Assembly: GCA_036524775.1 (NCBI GenBank)
Contig: DATDBO010000049.1
Location: 1 to 17,595, forward strand
DNA from: VRUE01 sp036524775
Lineage (GTDB): Bacteria; Actinomycetota; Thermoleophilia; Solirubrobacterales; 70-9
Reading direction: 5' to 3'
DNA: 17,595 nt
Both the position numbers and the translations under genes were made by a program. Positions 11,561 to 17,595 of the stretch are shown here, one piece after another (within the stretch, counting starts at the first letter, position 1; each line of letters begins with the position of its first letter). The notes under the pieces are model-generated. The model was not told the DNA's origin, did no database searches, and was given only the letters and a program-made list of their open reading frames with translations.

Positions 11561-11592
11561 AAAGGGGGCCGGCGCAGCCGCCGGCCCCCTTT
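11561..11592 (-). terminator. Strong intrinsic hairpin after the first decapeptide-repeat gene
   Basis: A perfect 14-bp stem (arms AAAGGGGGCCGGCG at 11561-11574 and CGCCGGCCCCCTTT at 11579-11592) with a CAGC loop begins 20 bases beyond the stop at 11613. The T-rich part is inside the stem rather than after it. Confidence 0.8.
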
Positions 11593-11612
11593 CGATCGGA
11601 AACGTGCGTCGT

Positions 11613-12320
11613 CTACGGAGCCGTAACAGCCCAGGTCCCGATTAGATCGACGTTGCCGGTGCCGCCGTTTTGTTCAACTGCGAGGCCGTCGCCAAACCGT
11701 CTGATATTTGCCGGAACGGCGTTGTCGAAGAAGGCGGCATTGGTGGTGCCGTTCTCCACCTCATACGCACACAGGTTGCCGGGCGCCGCTTGGGGATTGG
11801 AGGCCGTTCCCGGGCATGCGGCGTTTGGAACGGAGCCAATCGGCCGGTAGTTGCGAGTGGGCGCACTCGCCAGTGGATACGGGAACGAGATCTGAGCCGA
11901 GATGTAGCCCGAATTCCCGGTGCCCACGGTTTCGATTCCATAAAACACACCCGTTTGCGTTTTCCCGCTCGCGAGGGTGGTCGACGAGGCGGCAACAGTC
12001 GCATTCACCGCATTGAGGGCACTGGGTACTTGGCTCAGGCTCGACTCTTTGACCTTGTCGCCGGTGACCGCGTCGTTGAGGATCTTTGCGGTCGTCACGG
12101 CCCCGTCGGCGATTTTCGCCTCGGTCACCGCTCCTTTTTTGATCTTGCCGCTGACGACGGCTTCTTTGACGATCTTGCCGGTCTTGATCGAGTTGGCTTT
12201 GATTTCGTTGGCGCCGACCTTTTTGATCGCGGCGAAGGCGGTCGCGCCTCCGAGGATCAGAAAGACGGCGAGGGACGACATCACGTTGGCGTACGTGAGC
12301 CGCTCACGGATCTGCTTCAA
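11613..12320 (-). CDS. Exported decapeptide-repeat protein, paralog A
   Basis: The TTG at 12320 follows AAGGAGAG with GGAG 5 nt away, and starts a 235-residue protein: (M)KQIRERLTYANVMSS, a hydrophobic signal segment (LAVFLILGGATAFAA, residues 17-31), then six gap-free ten-residue repeats (33-92) such as NSIKTGKIVK and GAVTEAKIAD. The C-terminal 140 residues form a separate domain with aromatic strands (ISFPYPLASAPTRNYRPIG), two Cys (PNAACPG and APGNLCAY) and a final DLIGTWAVTAP, probably a beta-rich head. An upstream in-frame ATG at 12416 exists but would place the conserved leader and Shine-Dalgarno inside the gene. The repeat part matches paralog B; the head does not. Such proteins are common in Thermoleophilia, with no known function. 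Confidence 0.78.
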   Translation of the reverse strand: MKQIRERLTYANVMSSLAVFLILGGATAFAAIKKVGANEIKANSIKTGKIVKEAVVSGKIKKGAVTEAKIADGAVTTAKILNDAVTGDKVKESSLSQVPSALNAVNATVAASSTTLASGKTQTGVFYGIETVGTGNSGYISAQISFPYPLASAPTRNYRPIGSVPNAACPGTASNPQAAPGNLCAYEVENGTTNAAFFDNAVPANIRRFGDGLAVEQNGGTGNVDLIGTWAVTAP

Positions 12321-12416
12321 AGTCTCTCCTTGGATCGCGGGCGGAGGGCCTCGGCGAGCCTCCCGACCCATTGCAGGGGACACAGGGACCCAATCAGGTC
12401 GCCTGGCTCCCGTCAA
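12321..12416 (-). promoter_or_regulatory. Conserved 5' leader of paralog A
   Basis: This 96-base stretch matches the leader of paralog B in blocks: TTGACGGGA at the outer end, GGCGACCTGATT, CTGCAA, TGGG, GGAGGCTCG, CCCTCCGCCC, CGATC and AAGGAGAGACT. TTGACG may be a -35. GGAGG with CCTCC forms a hairpin just before the Shine-Dalgarno. Confidence 0.55.
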
Positions 12417-12430
12417 GACCTTTAGAGCAG

Positions 12431-12454
12431 AGGGCCGGGCTTTCGCCCGGCCCT
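12431..12454 (-). terminator. Intrinsic hairpin after the second decapeptide-repeat gene
   Basis: AGGGCCGGGC (12431-12440) and GCCCGGCCCT (12445-12454) form a perfect 10-bp stem around TTTC, 27 bases past the stop at 12482. It separates paralog B from the promoter of paralog A, so each is probably a single-gene transcript. Confidence 0.75.
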
Positions 12455-12481
12455 TCTGAGGGTTCGGCTACCGCAATCTGC

Positions 12482-13210
12482 CTAGTTCGAACAGACCGCG
12501 GTGACCTGGAACGTCGCCGTTCCGCCGTCGTCGCTGATCCCGACCCCGGCCACGGACTCGGCGCTGAAGTTGGGGTTCAGCTGCTGCGTCGACAGCTCAT
12601 CGCCGCCGGCGGTCCAGGTGCTGGCGACACCGATGAGCTCCTCGCCGGCAGCGCAGCTCGCGGTGATCACGGAGGTCTCGATCCAGTTGCCGTCGAGGGC
12701 GGTCCCGTCAGTCACGTTGCCGGACGCCGTGTGCTCGTGGATTCTGTCGCCGAGCTCGTTGGCGCCGACAGCGGCCGCGGTGATCTCCGAGGAGCCAACC
12801 GAGTTCGGGGCGAGGTCGGCAGCGCCGAGGCTGTCGTCGAGGACTTTCGTCGCGTCGACGGAATTGCCGGCGAGTTTGGCCAGCGTCACCGCTGCGGCGG
12901 TCAGCTCAGCGGAGTTGACGGCGTTGTCGGCCAGCTTCGGGTTGGTCACGGAGTTGTCCGCAAGCTCGGCGAGCGTCACTGCCGCATCCGCGAGCTCGGA
13001 GGTCGTCACCGCGTTGTCGCCGATTTTCGCGCCGTTGACGGCGTTGTCGGCGATTTTGGCGGTTTTCACCGCGTTTTTCTTCAGCTGTTTGCTGCCGACG
13101 CTGTTTTTGGCGAGGCCGGCAGCGAGGGCAGCACCGCCGCCGAGCACCAGGAAAACAGCGATCGACGACATCACGTTCGCGTACGTGACGCGCTTGCGAA
13201 TCTGCTTCAA
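12482..13210 (-). CDS. Exported decapeptide-repeat protein, paralog B
   Basis: A 242-residue protein from a TTG at 13210, preceded by AAGGAGAG with GGAG 6 nt away. It begins KQIRKRVTYANVMSS with a signal or anchor helix (IAVFLVLGGGAALAA, residues 17-31). Residues 36-155 are twelve consecutive ten-residue units without any insertion, consensus (N/A)(A/S)V-x-x-x-(K/E)-(L/I)-x-(D/A), for example NAVNGAKIGD and AAVTLAELAD. The period and the alternation of Val and Leu/Ile suggest a regular solenoid or stalk. The C-terminal head (156-242) has two Cys (ASCAAGEELIGVAS and a final VTAVCSN), a Trp and a short motif GISDDGGTATFQVTAV. It is probably secreted or surface-tethered. I know no tested function for this type. 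Confidence 0.8.
   Translation of the reverse strand: MKQIRKRVTYANVMSSIAVFLVLGGGAALAAGLAKNSVGSKQLKKNAVKTAKIADNAVNGAKIGDNAVTTSELADAAVTLAELADNSVTNPKLADNAVNSAELTAAAVTLAKLAGNSVDATKVLDDSLGAADLAPNSVGSSEITAAAVGANELGDRIHEHTASGNVTDGTALDGNWIETSVITASCAAGEELIGVASTWTAGGDELSTQQLNPNFSAESVAGVGISDDGGTATFQVTAVCSN
12746..13105 (-). repeat. Twelve tandem 30-base units encoding decapeptides
   Basis: These bases encode residues 36-155 of paralog B as twelve ten-residue units in perfect register. At DNA level the units have diverged but keep recurring GCGGTGAC/AACGCCGTC-type words. Loss or gain of whole units by recombination would keep the frame. Confidence 0.8.
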
Positions 13211-13308
13211 GAGTCTCTCCTTAGATCGGGGCGGAGGGACTCAGACGAGCCTCCATGCCCAGTTGCAGCGGATGAGGGCACAAAATCAGGTCGCCGGGGT
13301 CCCGTCAA
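13211..13308 (-). promoter_or_regulatory. Conserved 5' leader of paralog B
   Basis: It shares the blocks listed for paralog A in the same order. Here GGCTC-GTCT-GAGTC can pair inside the outer GGAGG/CCTCC stem, and GGGC and GCCC can extend it. No known riboswitch class was recognised. Confidence 0.55.
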
Positions 13309-13326
13309 GGCTGTTGAACCAAAACG

Positions 13327-13344
13327 GTCTGACCGGCACCAGAC
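13327..13344 (-). terminator. Weak hairpin after the phosphotransferase gene
   Basis: On the minus strand GTCTG...CAGAC (5 bp, 8-nt loop) is followed shortly by CGTTTTGG. It lies 22 bases beyond the phosphotransferase stop. The stem is short, so this is tentative. Confidence 0.35.
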
Positions 13345-13365
13345 GGGCTGGACGAAAAGGCCTGC

Positions 13366-14439
13366 TCAGCCCCGCGCCTCGGCCGTCTCGGCGGCCTCGG
13401 CGAGGCGCTCGACCAGGCGGGCGAAGTGCTCGATCCCGGGGTCGACCTTGCCGTACTGGCCGGCGGCGTAGCGGGCGTAGACGCCCTCGAGAATGATCGC
13501 CAGCTTCCAGTAGCCGAGGGCGACGAAGAAGTCGAGATCGGAGAGGTCGCGGCCGGAGCGCTCGGCGTAGCGCTCGCGCAGCTCCGCGCGAGTGGGGAAG
13601 CCGGGCGCCAGGTTGGCCGGCTGCCCAAGCGCGATCGGCTCCTCGCCGTCCTCCTCGCGATCGGGCCAGTAGACCATCAAGAGGCCGACGTCGGCGAGCG
13701 GGTCGCCGAGCGTGCAGAGCTCCCAGTCGACCACCGCGGCGACCTCGCCGCCCGGGGTGAGGATCATGTTGTCGAGCCGGTAGTCGCCGTGCACGATCGT
13801 CGCCGGCCCCTGCTCGGGGATGCGCGCCGCGAGCCGCTCGTGCACGGCGTCGATCGCCGGCAGCTTGCGCGTCTTCGATTTCTCCCACTGCCCCTGCCAG
13901 CGGCGCAGCTGGCGGGCGACGTAGTCCTCCTTGCGCCCGAGGTCGCCGAGCCCGACCGCGTCCGGGTCGACGGCGTGGACCTCGACCAGGGTGTCGGCGA
14001 CGCGCTCGCCGATCGCCCGCCGGTCGCCCTCGTCGGGGAAGGCGTCGGCCTCCGCCAGCCCGCGCAGGATCGGCCCCTCGACGAACTCCATCACGTAGAA
14101 GGGGGCACCGTTCACCGAGTCGTCCTCGCAGAGGCCGACCACCGGCGCCACCGGCACCGGCGTCGGCCCGAGCGCCGAGACGACCTTGTGCTCGCGGGCC
14201 ATGTCGTGGGCCGAGCCGAGCCGCTTGCCGAGCGGCGGCCGGCGCAGCGCCCAGCAGGTGCCGGACGCGTCGCTCACCCGGTAGGTGAGGTTCGAGTGGC
14301 CGCCGGAGATACGCTCGAAGGAGAGCGGCGGGGCAGCGCCCTCGACGTTCTCCGCAAACCACGCTTCGACCGCCGCCGCATCGATCCCCTCCGGCGCCGT
14401 GGCGATGCCGTCGGGCGTGCCTGTAGCCTCGTCGCCCAT
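13366..14439 (-). CDS. APH-family phosphotransferase, ACAD10/11 kinase-domain type
   Basis: The 357-residue protein has the aminoglycoside/choline-kinase-like fold. A glycine-rich opening (ISGGHSNLTYRV, about residues 45-56) and ALRRPPLG lysine/arginine region form the ATP site; HGDYRLDN (His217, Asp219, Asn224) is the catalytic loop and VVDWELCTLGDPLADVG holds the metal-binding Asp. The RRPPLG motif and GDP-LAD-G block are typical of the bacterial homologues of the N-terminal domain of ACAD10/ACAD11, often annotated 'phosphotransferase family protein'. In the animal proteins this domain phosphorylates 4-hydroxyacyl-CoA. The ATG at 14439 is supported by TATGCT 9 nt upstream. The gene is divergent to the histidine kinase, whose proposed start overlaps it antisense by 35 bases. 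Confidence 0.85.
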   Translation of the reverse strand: MGDEATGTPDGIATAPEGIDAAAVEAWFAENVEGAAPPLSFERISGGHSNLTYRVSDASGTCWALRRPPLGKRLGSAHDMAREHKVVSALGPTPVPVAPVVGLCEDDSVNGAPFYVMEFVEGPILRGLAEADAFPDEGDRRAIGERVADTLVEVHAVDPDAVGLGDLGRKEDYVARQLRRWQGQWEKSKTRKLPAIDAVHERLAARIPEQGPATIVHGDYRLDNMILTPGGEVAAVVDWELCTLGDPLADVGLLMVYWPDREEDGEEPIALGQPANLAPGFPTRAELRERYAERSGRDLSDLDFFVALGYWKLAIILEGVYARYAAGQYGKVDPGIEHFARLVERLAEAAETAEARG

Positions 14440-15718
14440 CGGCTCGCAAGCATATTCCCGACGGCGGTTCAGGCTCAGCCCATCGCTCGCCAACCGGCTG
14501 ACGATCGGCTTCGCGATCGGCTTCGCCGTGCTCACCGGCCTGGCGGTGATCGGCGTCGCCCGGTTCCTGCAGCAGCGCCAGGACTACGAGAACGCGACCG
14601 CCCGCTCCTACCAGCGCGAGATCGAGGCGCGCGACCGCTTCGCCCAAGCGCTCGACCCGGCGGCGGCGCAGGCCGCGATAGTCGCCCAGCAGCGGCGGCG
14701 GACCACGCTGCGCGACGAGATCGAGGCCGAGACGCGCGACACCGCGCTGCTCGTCGGCGCCGGCCTGATCGCCGGCCTGACCGGGGCGGCGCTGCTCTTC
14801 ACCGGGCTGATCGCCTCGATGCGCCGTCCGCTCGAGGACCTGGTCGAAGCGTCGGGACGGCTCGCCGGCGGCGACCTCGACGCCCGCGTCAAGGTCGGCG
14901 GCCTCTCCGAGACGGCGACCCTGGGCTCGGCCTTCAACGAGATGGCCGAAGAGCTGCAGCGCCGCGCCGGGGAACGCGACCAGCTCGACCGGATGAAAGA
15001 CGAGTTCGTCCTCACCGCCTCGCACGAGCTGCGCAGCCCGCTCACCTCGGTGCAGGGCTTCGCGGAGCTGCTGATGCTGGAGCGGGAGATGCTCACCCCG
15101 ACGCAGCGGGAGACGTTGGAGGTGATCCTCGACAACACGCGCCACCTGGTGCGCTTGATCGACGACCTGCTCGACCTCGCTCGCAGCGACGCCGGCCGGC
15201 TGACGATCGAGCCGCAACCGACCGACCCCGCAAACCTGATCGAGGAAGCGGTACGGACGATGCGAGCCCGGTTCGACTCAGGGGGACAGGAGCTGCGCCT
15301 CGAGCTCGAGCCCGATCTTCCCTGGGTCGAGGCCGATCGCGACCGCATTCGCCAAGTACTGGTGAATCTCCTTACGAATGCGAATGAGTATTGCCCGCAA
15401 GGTGCACGGATCGAGGTGAAGGCATGCCGCGCCGTTGCCGAAGTCGAGATCGACGTGATCGACGACGGACCCGGCATACCGGCGGATCAGCTGGAGCACA
15501 TCTTCGAACGCTTCACCCGCGGCGACGCCGGCGAGACCCAGCGCGTCGGCGGCACCGGCCTCGGACTGGCGATCTCCAAGTCGTTGGTCGAGCTGCACGG
15601 CGGCACGATCGCCGCGGTGTCGGAGCCGGGCAGGGGCTCGACCTTCTACGTCCGCCTGCCGGCGACCGGCGCTCGCGGCGCGGCCGACTCGAAGCGCTCG
15701 GGAGCCGAGGCGATCTGA
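14405..15718 (+). CDS. Sensor histidine kinase with HAMP domain
   Basis: The product is about 437 residues. Order of parts: TM1 (about 33-55, LTIGFAIGFAVLTGLAVIGV), a short external helical region of about 60 residues rich in Gln, Arg and Glu, TM2 (about 112-136, ALLVGAGLIAGLTGAALLFTG), HAMP (to about 188), HisKA with SHELRSPLTSV (His207), and HATPase with the N box NLLTNANEY, G1 DDGPGIP and G2 GGTGLGLAISKSLVELHGG. It should autophosphorylate and pass phosphate to the regulator encoded next. The small external part suggests sensing in or near the membrane. The start is uncertain: ATG 14405 and GTG 14417 both lie inside the opposite-strand gene, and the only good -10 (TAGCCT, 14424-14429) is downstream of both. 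Codons 315-334, over the N box, have unusual A/T-ending use. Confidence 0.9.
   Translation: MPSGVPVASSPIGSQAYSRRRFRLSPSLANRLTIGFAIGFAVLTGLAVIGVARFLQQRQDYENATARSYQREIEARDRFAQALDPAAAQAAIVAQQRRRTTLRDEIEAETRDTALLVGAGLIAGLTGAALLFTGLIASMRRPLEDLVEASGRLAGGDLDARVKVGGLSETATLGSAFNEMAEELQRRAGERDQLDRMKDEFVLTASHELRSPLTSVQGFAELLMLEREMLTPTQRETLEVILDNTRHLVRLIDDLLDLARSDAGRLTIEPQPTDPANLIEEAVRTMRARFDSGGQELRLELEPDLPWVEADRDRIRQVLVNLLTNANEYCPQGARIEVKACRAVAEVEIDVIDDGPGIPADQLEHIFERFTRGDAGETQRVGGTGLGLAISKSLVELHGGTIAAVSEPGRGSTFYVRLPATGARGAADSKRSGAEAI
14449..14454 (-). promoter_or_regulatory. -10 box (TATGCT) for the phosphotransferase gene
   Basis: TATGCT on the minus strand ends 9 nt before the ATG at 14439, consistent with a leaderless or nearly leaderless transcript and with the choice of this start over an upstream in-frame one at 14535. 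Confidence 0.5.
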
Positions 15719-16086
15719 TGGCGCGCATCCTCGTCGGCGACGACTCGGAGACGATCCTGCTGCTGCTCCGCACTCGCCTGGAGATGGAGGGTCACGAAGT
15801 CGAGACGGCCGCCGACGGCCAGGAGGTGATCGACGCCGTGCACCGCGCCGTGGCGCCGCCCGACATCCTCCTGCTCGACGCGATGATGCCGCGCAAGTCC
15901 GGGATCGACGCCCTGCGCGAGCTGCGCGCCGAGGGCATCGACGTCCCCGTCCTGATCGTCAGCGCCCACACCGTCGCCGGCGACGAGAACGGCGAGCGGG
16001 CCGAGCTGGGGATCGGCGGCTACGTCACCAAGCCGATCGACTTCGACCGACTCTTCGCCAAGATCGCCGAGCTGACCGCGCCCTGA
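15718..16086 (+). CDS. Single-domain response regulator (CheY-like)
   Basis: The 122 residues form one receiver domain with no output domain. Phosphate acceptor Asp54 lies in LLLDAMMPRKSG; the acidic pair is Asp8-Asp9, the switch Ser82 is in IVSAH, and Lys105 in YVTKP. It should be phosphorylated by the histidine kinase just upstream, with which it shares a TGATG stop/start overlap that implies coupled translation. Without a DNA-binding part it must act by protein contact, either as a phosphorelay step or on a partner not encoded here. ATG 15718 is chosen because the receiver fold begins at once (ARILVGDDSE). Five bases separate its stop from that of the convergent helicase gene. Confidence 0.92.
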   Translation: MARILVGDDSETILLLLRTRLEMEGHEVETAADGQEVIDAVHRAVAPPDILLLDAMMPRKSGIDALRELRAEGIDVPVLIVSAHTVAGDENGERAELGIGGYVTKPIDFDRLFAKIAELTAP

Positions 16087-16098
16087 GGCGCTCAGCTC
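16069..16098. terminator. Compact hairpin over both stop codons of the regulator/helicase junction
   Basis: GAGCTGA (16069-16075) pairs with TCAGCTC (16092-16098), and inside it GCGCC (16078-16082) pairs with GGCGC (16087-16091) around a CTGA loop; two unpaired C's lie on the left. Both stop codons (16084-16086 on plus, 16094-16092 on minus) are inside it. It could serve as a two-way terminator. T-runs are weak. Confidence 0.5.
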
Positions 16099-17564
16099 TT
16101 CGCGATCTCGAGCCGGATCTCCTTGCCCTTCAGCTTCGTGCCGTCGAGGAACTCGACCGTGCGGTCGGCCTGGTCGGGGTCGACCTCGACGAAGGAGAAG
16201 CGGTGCAGGACGCGCACGTCGTGGATCGCCTCCTCGGGCAGCACCGCGCCCTCGCGCAGCGCCCAGCGCAGATCCTCCTCGTCGATGCCGCTGCGCTCGC
16301 CATGGTTGACGAAGAGCTTGACCGTCTTGCCGTCGGCCTTGGCGACGCTCGCCTCGGCGCCGTCGCCGTTCGCGGCCGGCTTCGCCCGCTCGCGGCGGCG
16401 CGGTCGCGGCGCGTGTTCCATCCGCTCCTCCGGAGTCTCCCACTCGCCGATCGAGGTCTTCACATCGCGCTCGATGCGGCCGATCTCGTCGCGTTGCGCG
16501 GGCGTGACGAAGGTGATCGCGCGGCCGGTGCGGCCGACCCTGCCGGTGCGGCCGATGCGGTGCACGTAGACCTCCGAGGAGGCCGGCACATCGTAGTTGA
16601 TCACGTGGGTGACGTGCTCGATGTCGAGCCCGCGGGCGGCGATGTCGGTGGCGACCAGGAGGCGCACCCGGTGGTCCTTGAAGGCGATCATCACCCCGTC
16701 GCGCGAGCCCTGGCTCATGTCGCCGTGCAGCGCCTTCACGTCGAGCCCTTTGTCCTTCAGCGTCTTCTCCAGCTTCGAGGCGCCGATTTTGGTCCGACAG
16801 AAGATGATTGCCTGCTCGGGCTCCTCGACCTTGAGCAGCTCGACCAGGCGGGCGGCCTTGTCCTTTGCCGACACCTCGACGAAGGCCTGGGCGATCGCGT
16901 CCACGGTCAGCTTCTTCGGCGTGATTTTGATCGTCACCGGGTCGTACATGTAGCTCTCGGCGAGGCGTTTGACCGGCGGCGGCATCGTCGCCGAGAAGAG
17001 CGCCGTCTGGCGCCCGCTCGGGCACATCCGCAGGATCTTCTCGACGTCCTCGATGAAGCCCAGGTCGAGCATCTCGTCGGCCTCGTCGAGGACGACGTAG
17101 CGGGCCGCGGTGAGGACCAGCGAGCGGCGCGACATCAGGTCCATCATCCGCCCGACGGTGGCGACGACGACGTGGGCGCCGGCGCGCAGCTGCGACTGCT
17201 GCGATTTGATCGGCGCGCCGCCGAAGACGGCGACGATCTCGACGTCGAGGTGCTCGGCATAGGCGCGCAGCGCCTGGGTCACCTGGATGCAGAGCTCGCG
17301 CGTTGGGGTGAGGACGATCGCTTGCACCTCGTTGTTGCCCGGGTCTATGTACTGCAGCAGCGGCAGGCCGAAGGCGGCGGTCTTGCCGGTCCCGGTCTGC
17401 GCCTGGCCGATCACGTCGTGGCCGCCGAGCAGCTCGGGGATCGCCTGTTCCTGGATCGGCGTCGGCTCATCGAAGCCGAGCTCGTCGATCGCCTGCTGGA
17501 TCCCCGCCGCCAGCCCCAGGTCCTTGAAGGCTATTTTCTCCCCGCCCGTTTCGTCGGTGCTCAT
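16092..17564 (-). CDS. deaD: DEAD-box ATP-dependent RNA helicase with C-terminal RNA-binding domain (DeaD/CsdA-like)
   Basis: The 490-residue protein carries all DEAD-box motifs in order: Q motif (FKDLGLAAGIQQAIDELGF...PTPIQEQAIP, 13-42), I AQTGTGKT, Ia PTRELCIQ, DEAD in VVLDEADEMLDLGF, SAT in LFSATMPPP, IV IIFCRTK, V ATDIAARGLDI and VI HRIGRTGR. A basic linker (PRPRRRERAKPAANGDG, about 390-405) is followed by a DbpA-type RNA-binding domain of about 75 residues (VKLFVNHGERSGIDEEDLRWAL through a final LKGKEIRLEIAKS). It should unwind short RNA duplexes in ribosome assembly or mRNA decay, and in many bacteria helps growth in the cold. ATG 17564 begins MSTDETGGEKIAFKDLG. No -10 box is visible in the 31 bases left before the window edge. 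Confidence 0.93.
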   Translation of the reverse strand: MSTDETGGEKIAFKDLGLAAGIQQAIDELGFDEPTPIQEQAIPELLGGHDVIGQAQTGTGKTAAFGLPLLQYIDPGNNEVQAIVLTPTRELCIQVTQALRAYAEHLDVEIVAVFGGAPIKSQQSQLRAGAHVVVATVGRMMDLMSRRSLVLTAARYVVLDEADEMLDLGFIEDVEKILRMCPSGRQTALFSATMPPPVKRLAESYMYDPVTIKITPKKLTVDAIAQAFVEVSAKDKAARLVELLKVEEPEQAIIFCRTKIGASKLEKTLKDKGLDVKALHGDMSQGSRDGVMIAFKDHRVRLLVATDIAARGLDIEHVTHVINYDVPASSEVYVHRIGRTGRVGRTGRAITFVTPAQRDEIGRIERDVKTSIGEWETPEERMEHAPRPRRRERAKPAANGDGAEASVAKADGKTVKLFVNHGERSGIDEEDLRWALREGAVLPEEAIHDVRVLHRFSFVEVDPDQADRTVEFLDGTKLKGKEIRLEIAKS

Positions 17565-17595
17565 CGGCTCGGGTCCAGGAGCAGCTTGCCGGAGG

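Noticed and set aside
12321..13308. Known riboswitch (c-di-GMP, glycine, SAM, cobalamin) in the repeat-protein leaders
   Set aside because: I compared remembered core motifs of these classes and found none; the leaders are reported only as an unassigned conserved element.
13286..15217. Long open frames on both strands over the phosphotransferase and histidine kinase genes (also 13426-15387 plus)
   Set aside because: The real genes there have complete catalytic motifs and family-typical lengths; the long frames are low-complexity products of third-position GC bias.
1..17595. CRISPR array, tRNA, rRNA, prophage or insertion sequence
   Set aside because: Short inverted repeats and one coding tandem repeat are present, but no spaced direct repeats, cloverleaf, phage structural gene or transposase was seen on reading both strands.

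Overview
The window is about 70% G+C with strong G/C bias at third codon positions, and it reads as chromosomal DNA of a high-GC actinobacterium. Class Thermoleophilia (Solirubrobacterales-like) is most likely. The best taxonomic marker is a pair of paralogous secreted proteins at 11613-13210 that begin KQIRxRxTYANVMSS(I/L)AVFL; that N-terminus is, from memory, characteristic of this class. This is inference: no 16S gene or database match was available.

Layout. 1-2606 (+): 3' end of nuoN (complex I), an AEC-family transporter, a small VOC protein and a long-form thyX. 2592-3816 (-): a CBS-domain protein followed by a membrane protein. 3837-4469 (+): a zinc-ribbon protein with a C-terminal hydrophobic segment, meeting a small unknown gene (4470-4733, -) end to end. 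4825-6422 (+): a class III pilin-like exported protein and a one-domain voltage-gated sodium channel. 6403-7392 (-): a YbhN/LPG-synthase-like membrane protein. 7414-10271 (+): sulfotransferase, stand-alone RibD-type reductase and an ACAD10/11-like acyl-CoA dehydrogenase. 10271-10937 (+): a Phd/YefM-PIN (VapC) toxin-antitoxin module with its palindromic operator. 11037-13210 (-): a small lipoprotein and two decapeptide-repeat exported paralogs, the latter two each with its own leader and terminator. 13366-14439 (-): an APH-type phosphotransferase. 14405-16086 (+): histidine kinase and single-domain response regulator. 16092-17564 (-): DEAD-box RNA helicase.

Two organisational themes stand out. 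First, most genes appear to be leaderless: a TANNNT -10 box sits 6-9 nt before the start codon at eleven of them. At two divergent junctions one symmetric heptamer (TACGCTA, TACACTA) can act as -10 in both directions, and at two tandem junctions the TAG stop of the upstream gene forms the first half of the next gene's -10. Second, three of the four convergent gene pairs meet or overlap at their stop codons with perfect inverted repeats placed on or beside the stops, probably compact shared terminators; the thyX junction shows only a weak repeat.

The clear exceptions are the two decapeptide-repeat paralogs, which have a long conserved leader, a strong Shine-Dalgarno and a TTG start. Functional links that can be argued: histidine kinase plus response regulator (TGATG overlap), antitoxin plus toxin (CTGA overlap), and, more speculatively, the phosphotransferase plus acyl-CoA dehydrogenase, whose relatives are fused in animal ACAD10/ACAD11. 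No tRNA, rRNA, CRISPR array, insertion sequence or prophage was seen. No stretch of more than 300 bases lacks a gene.
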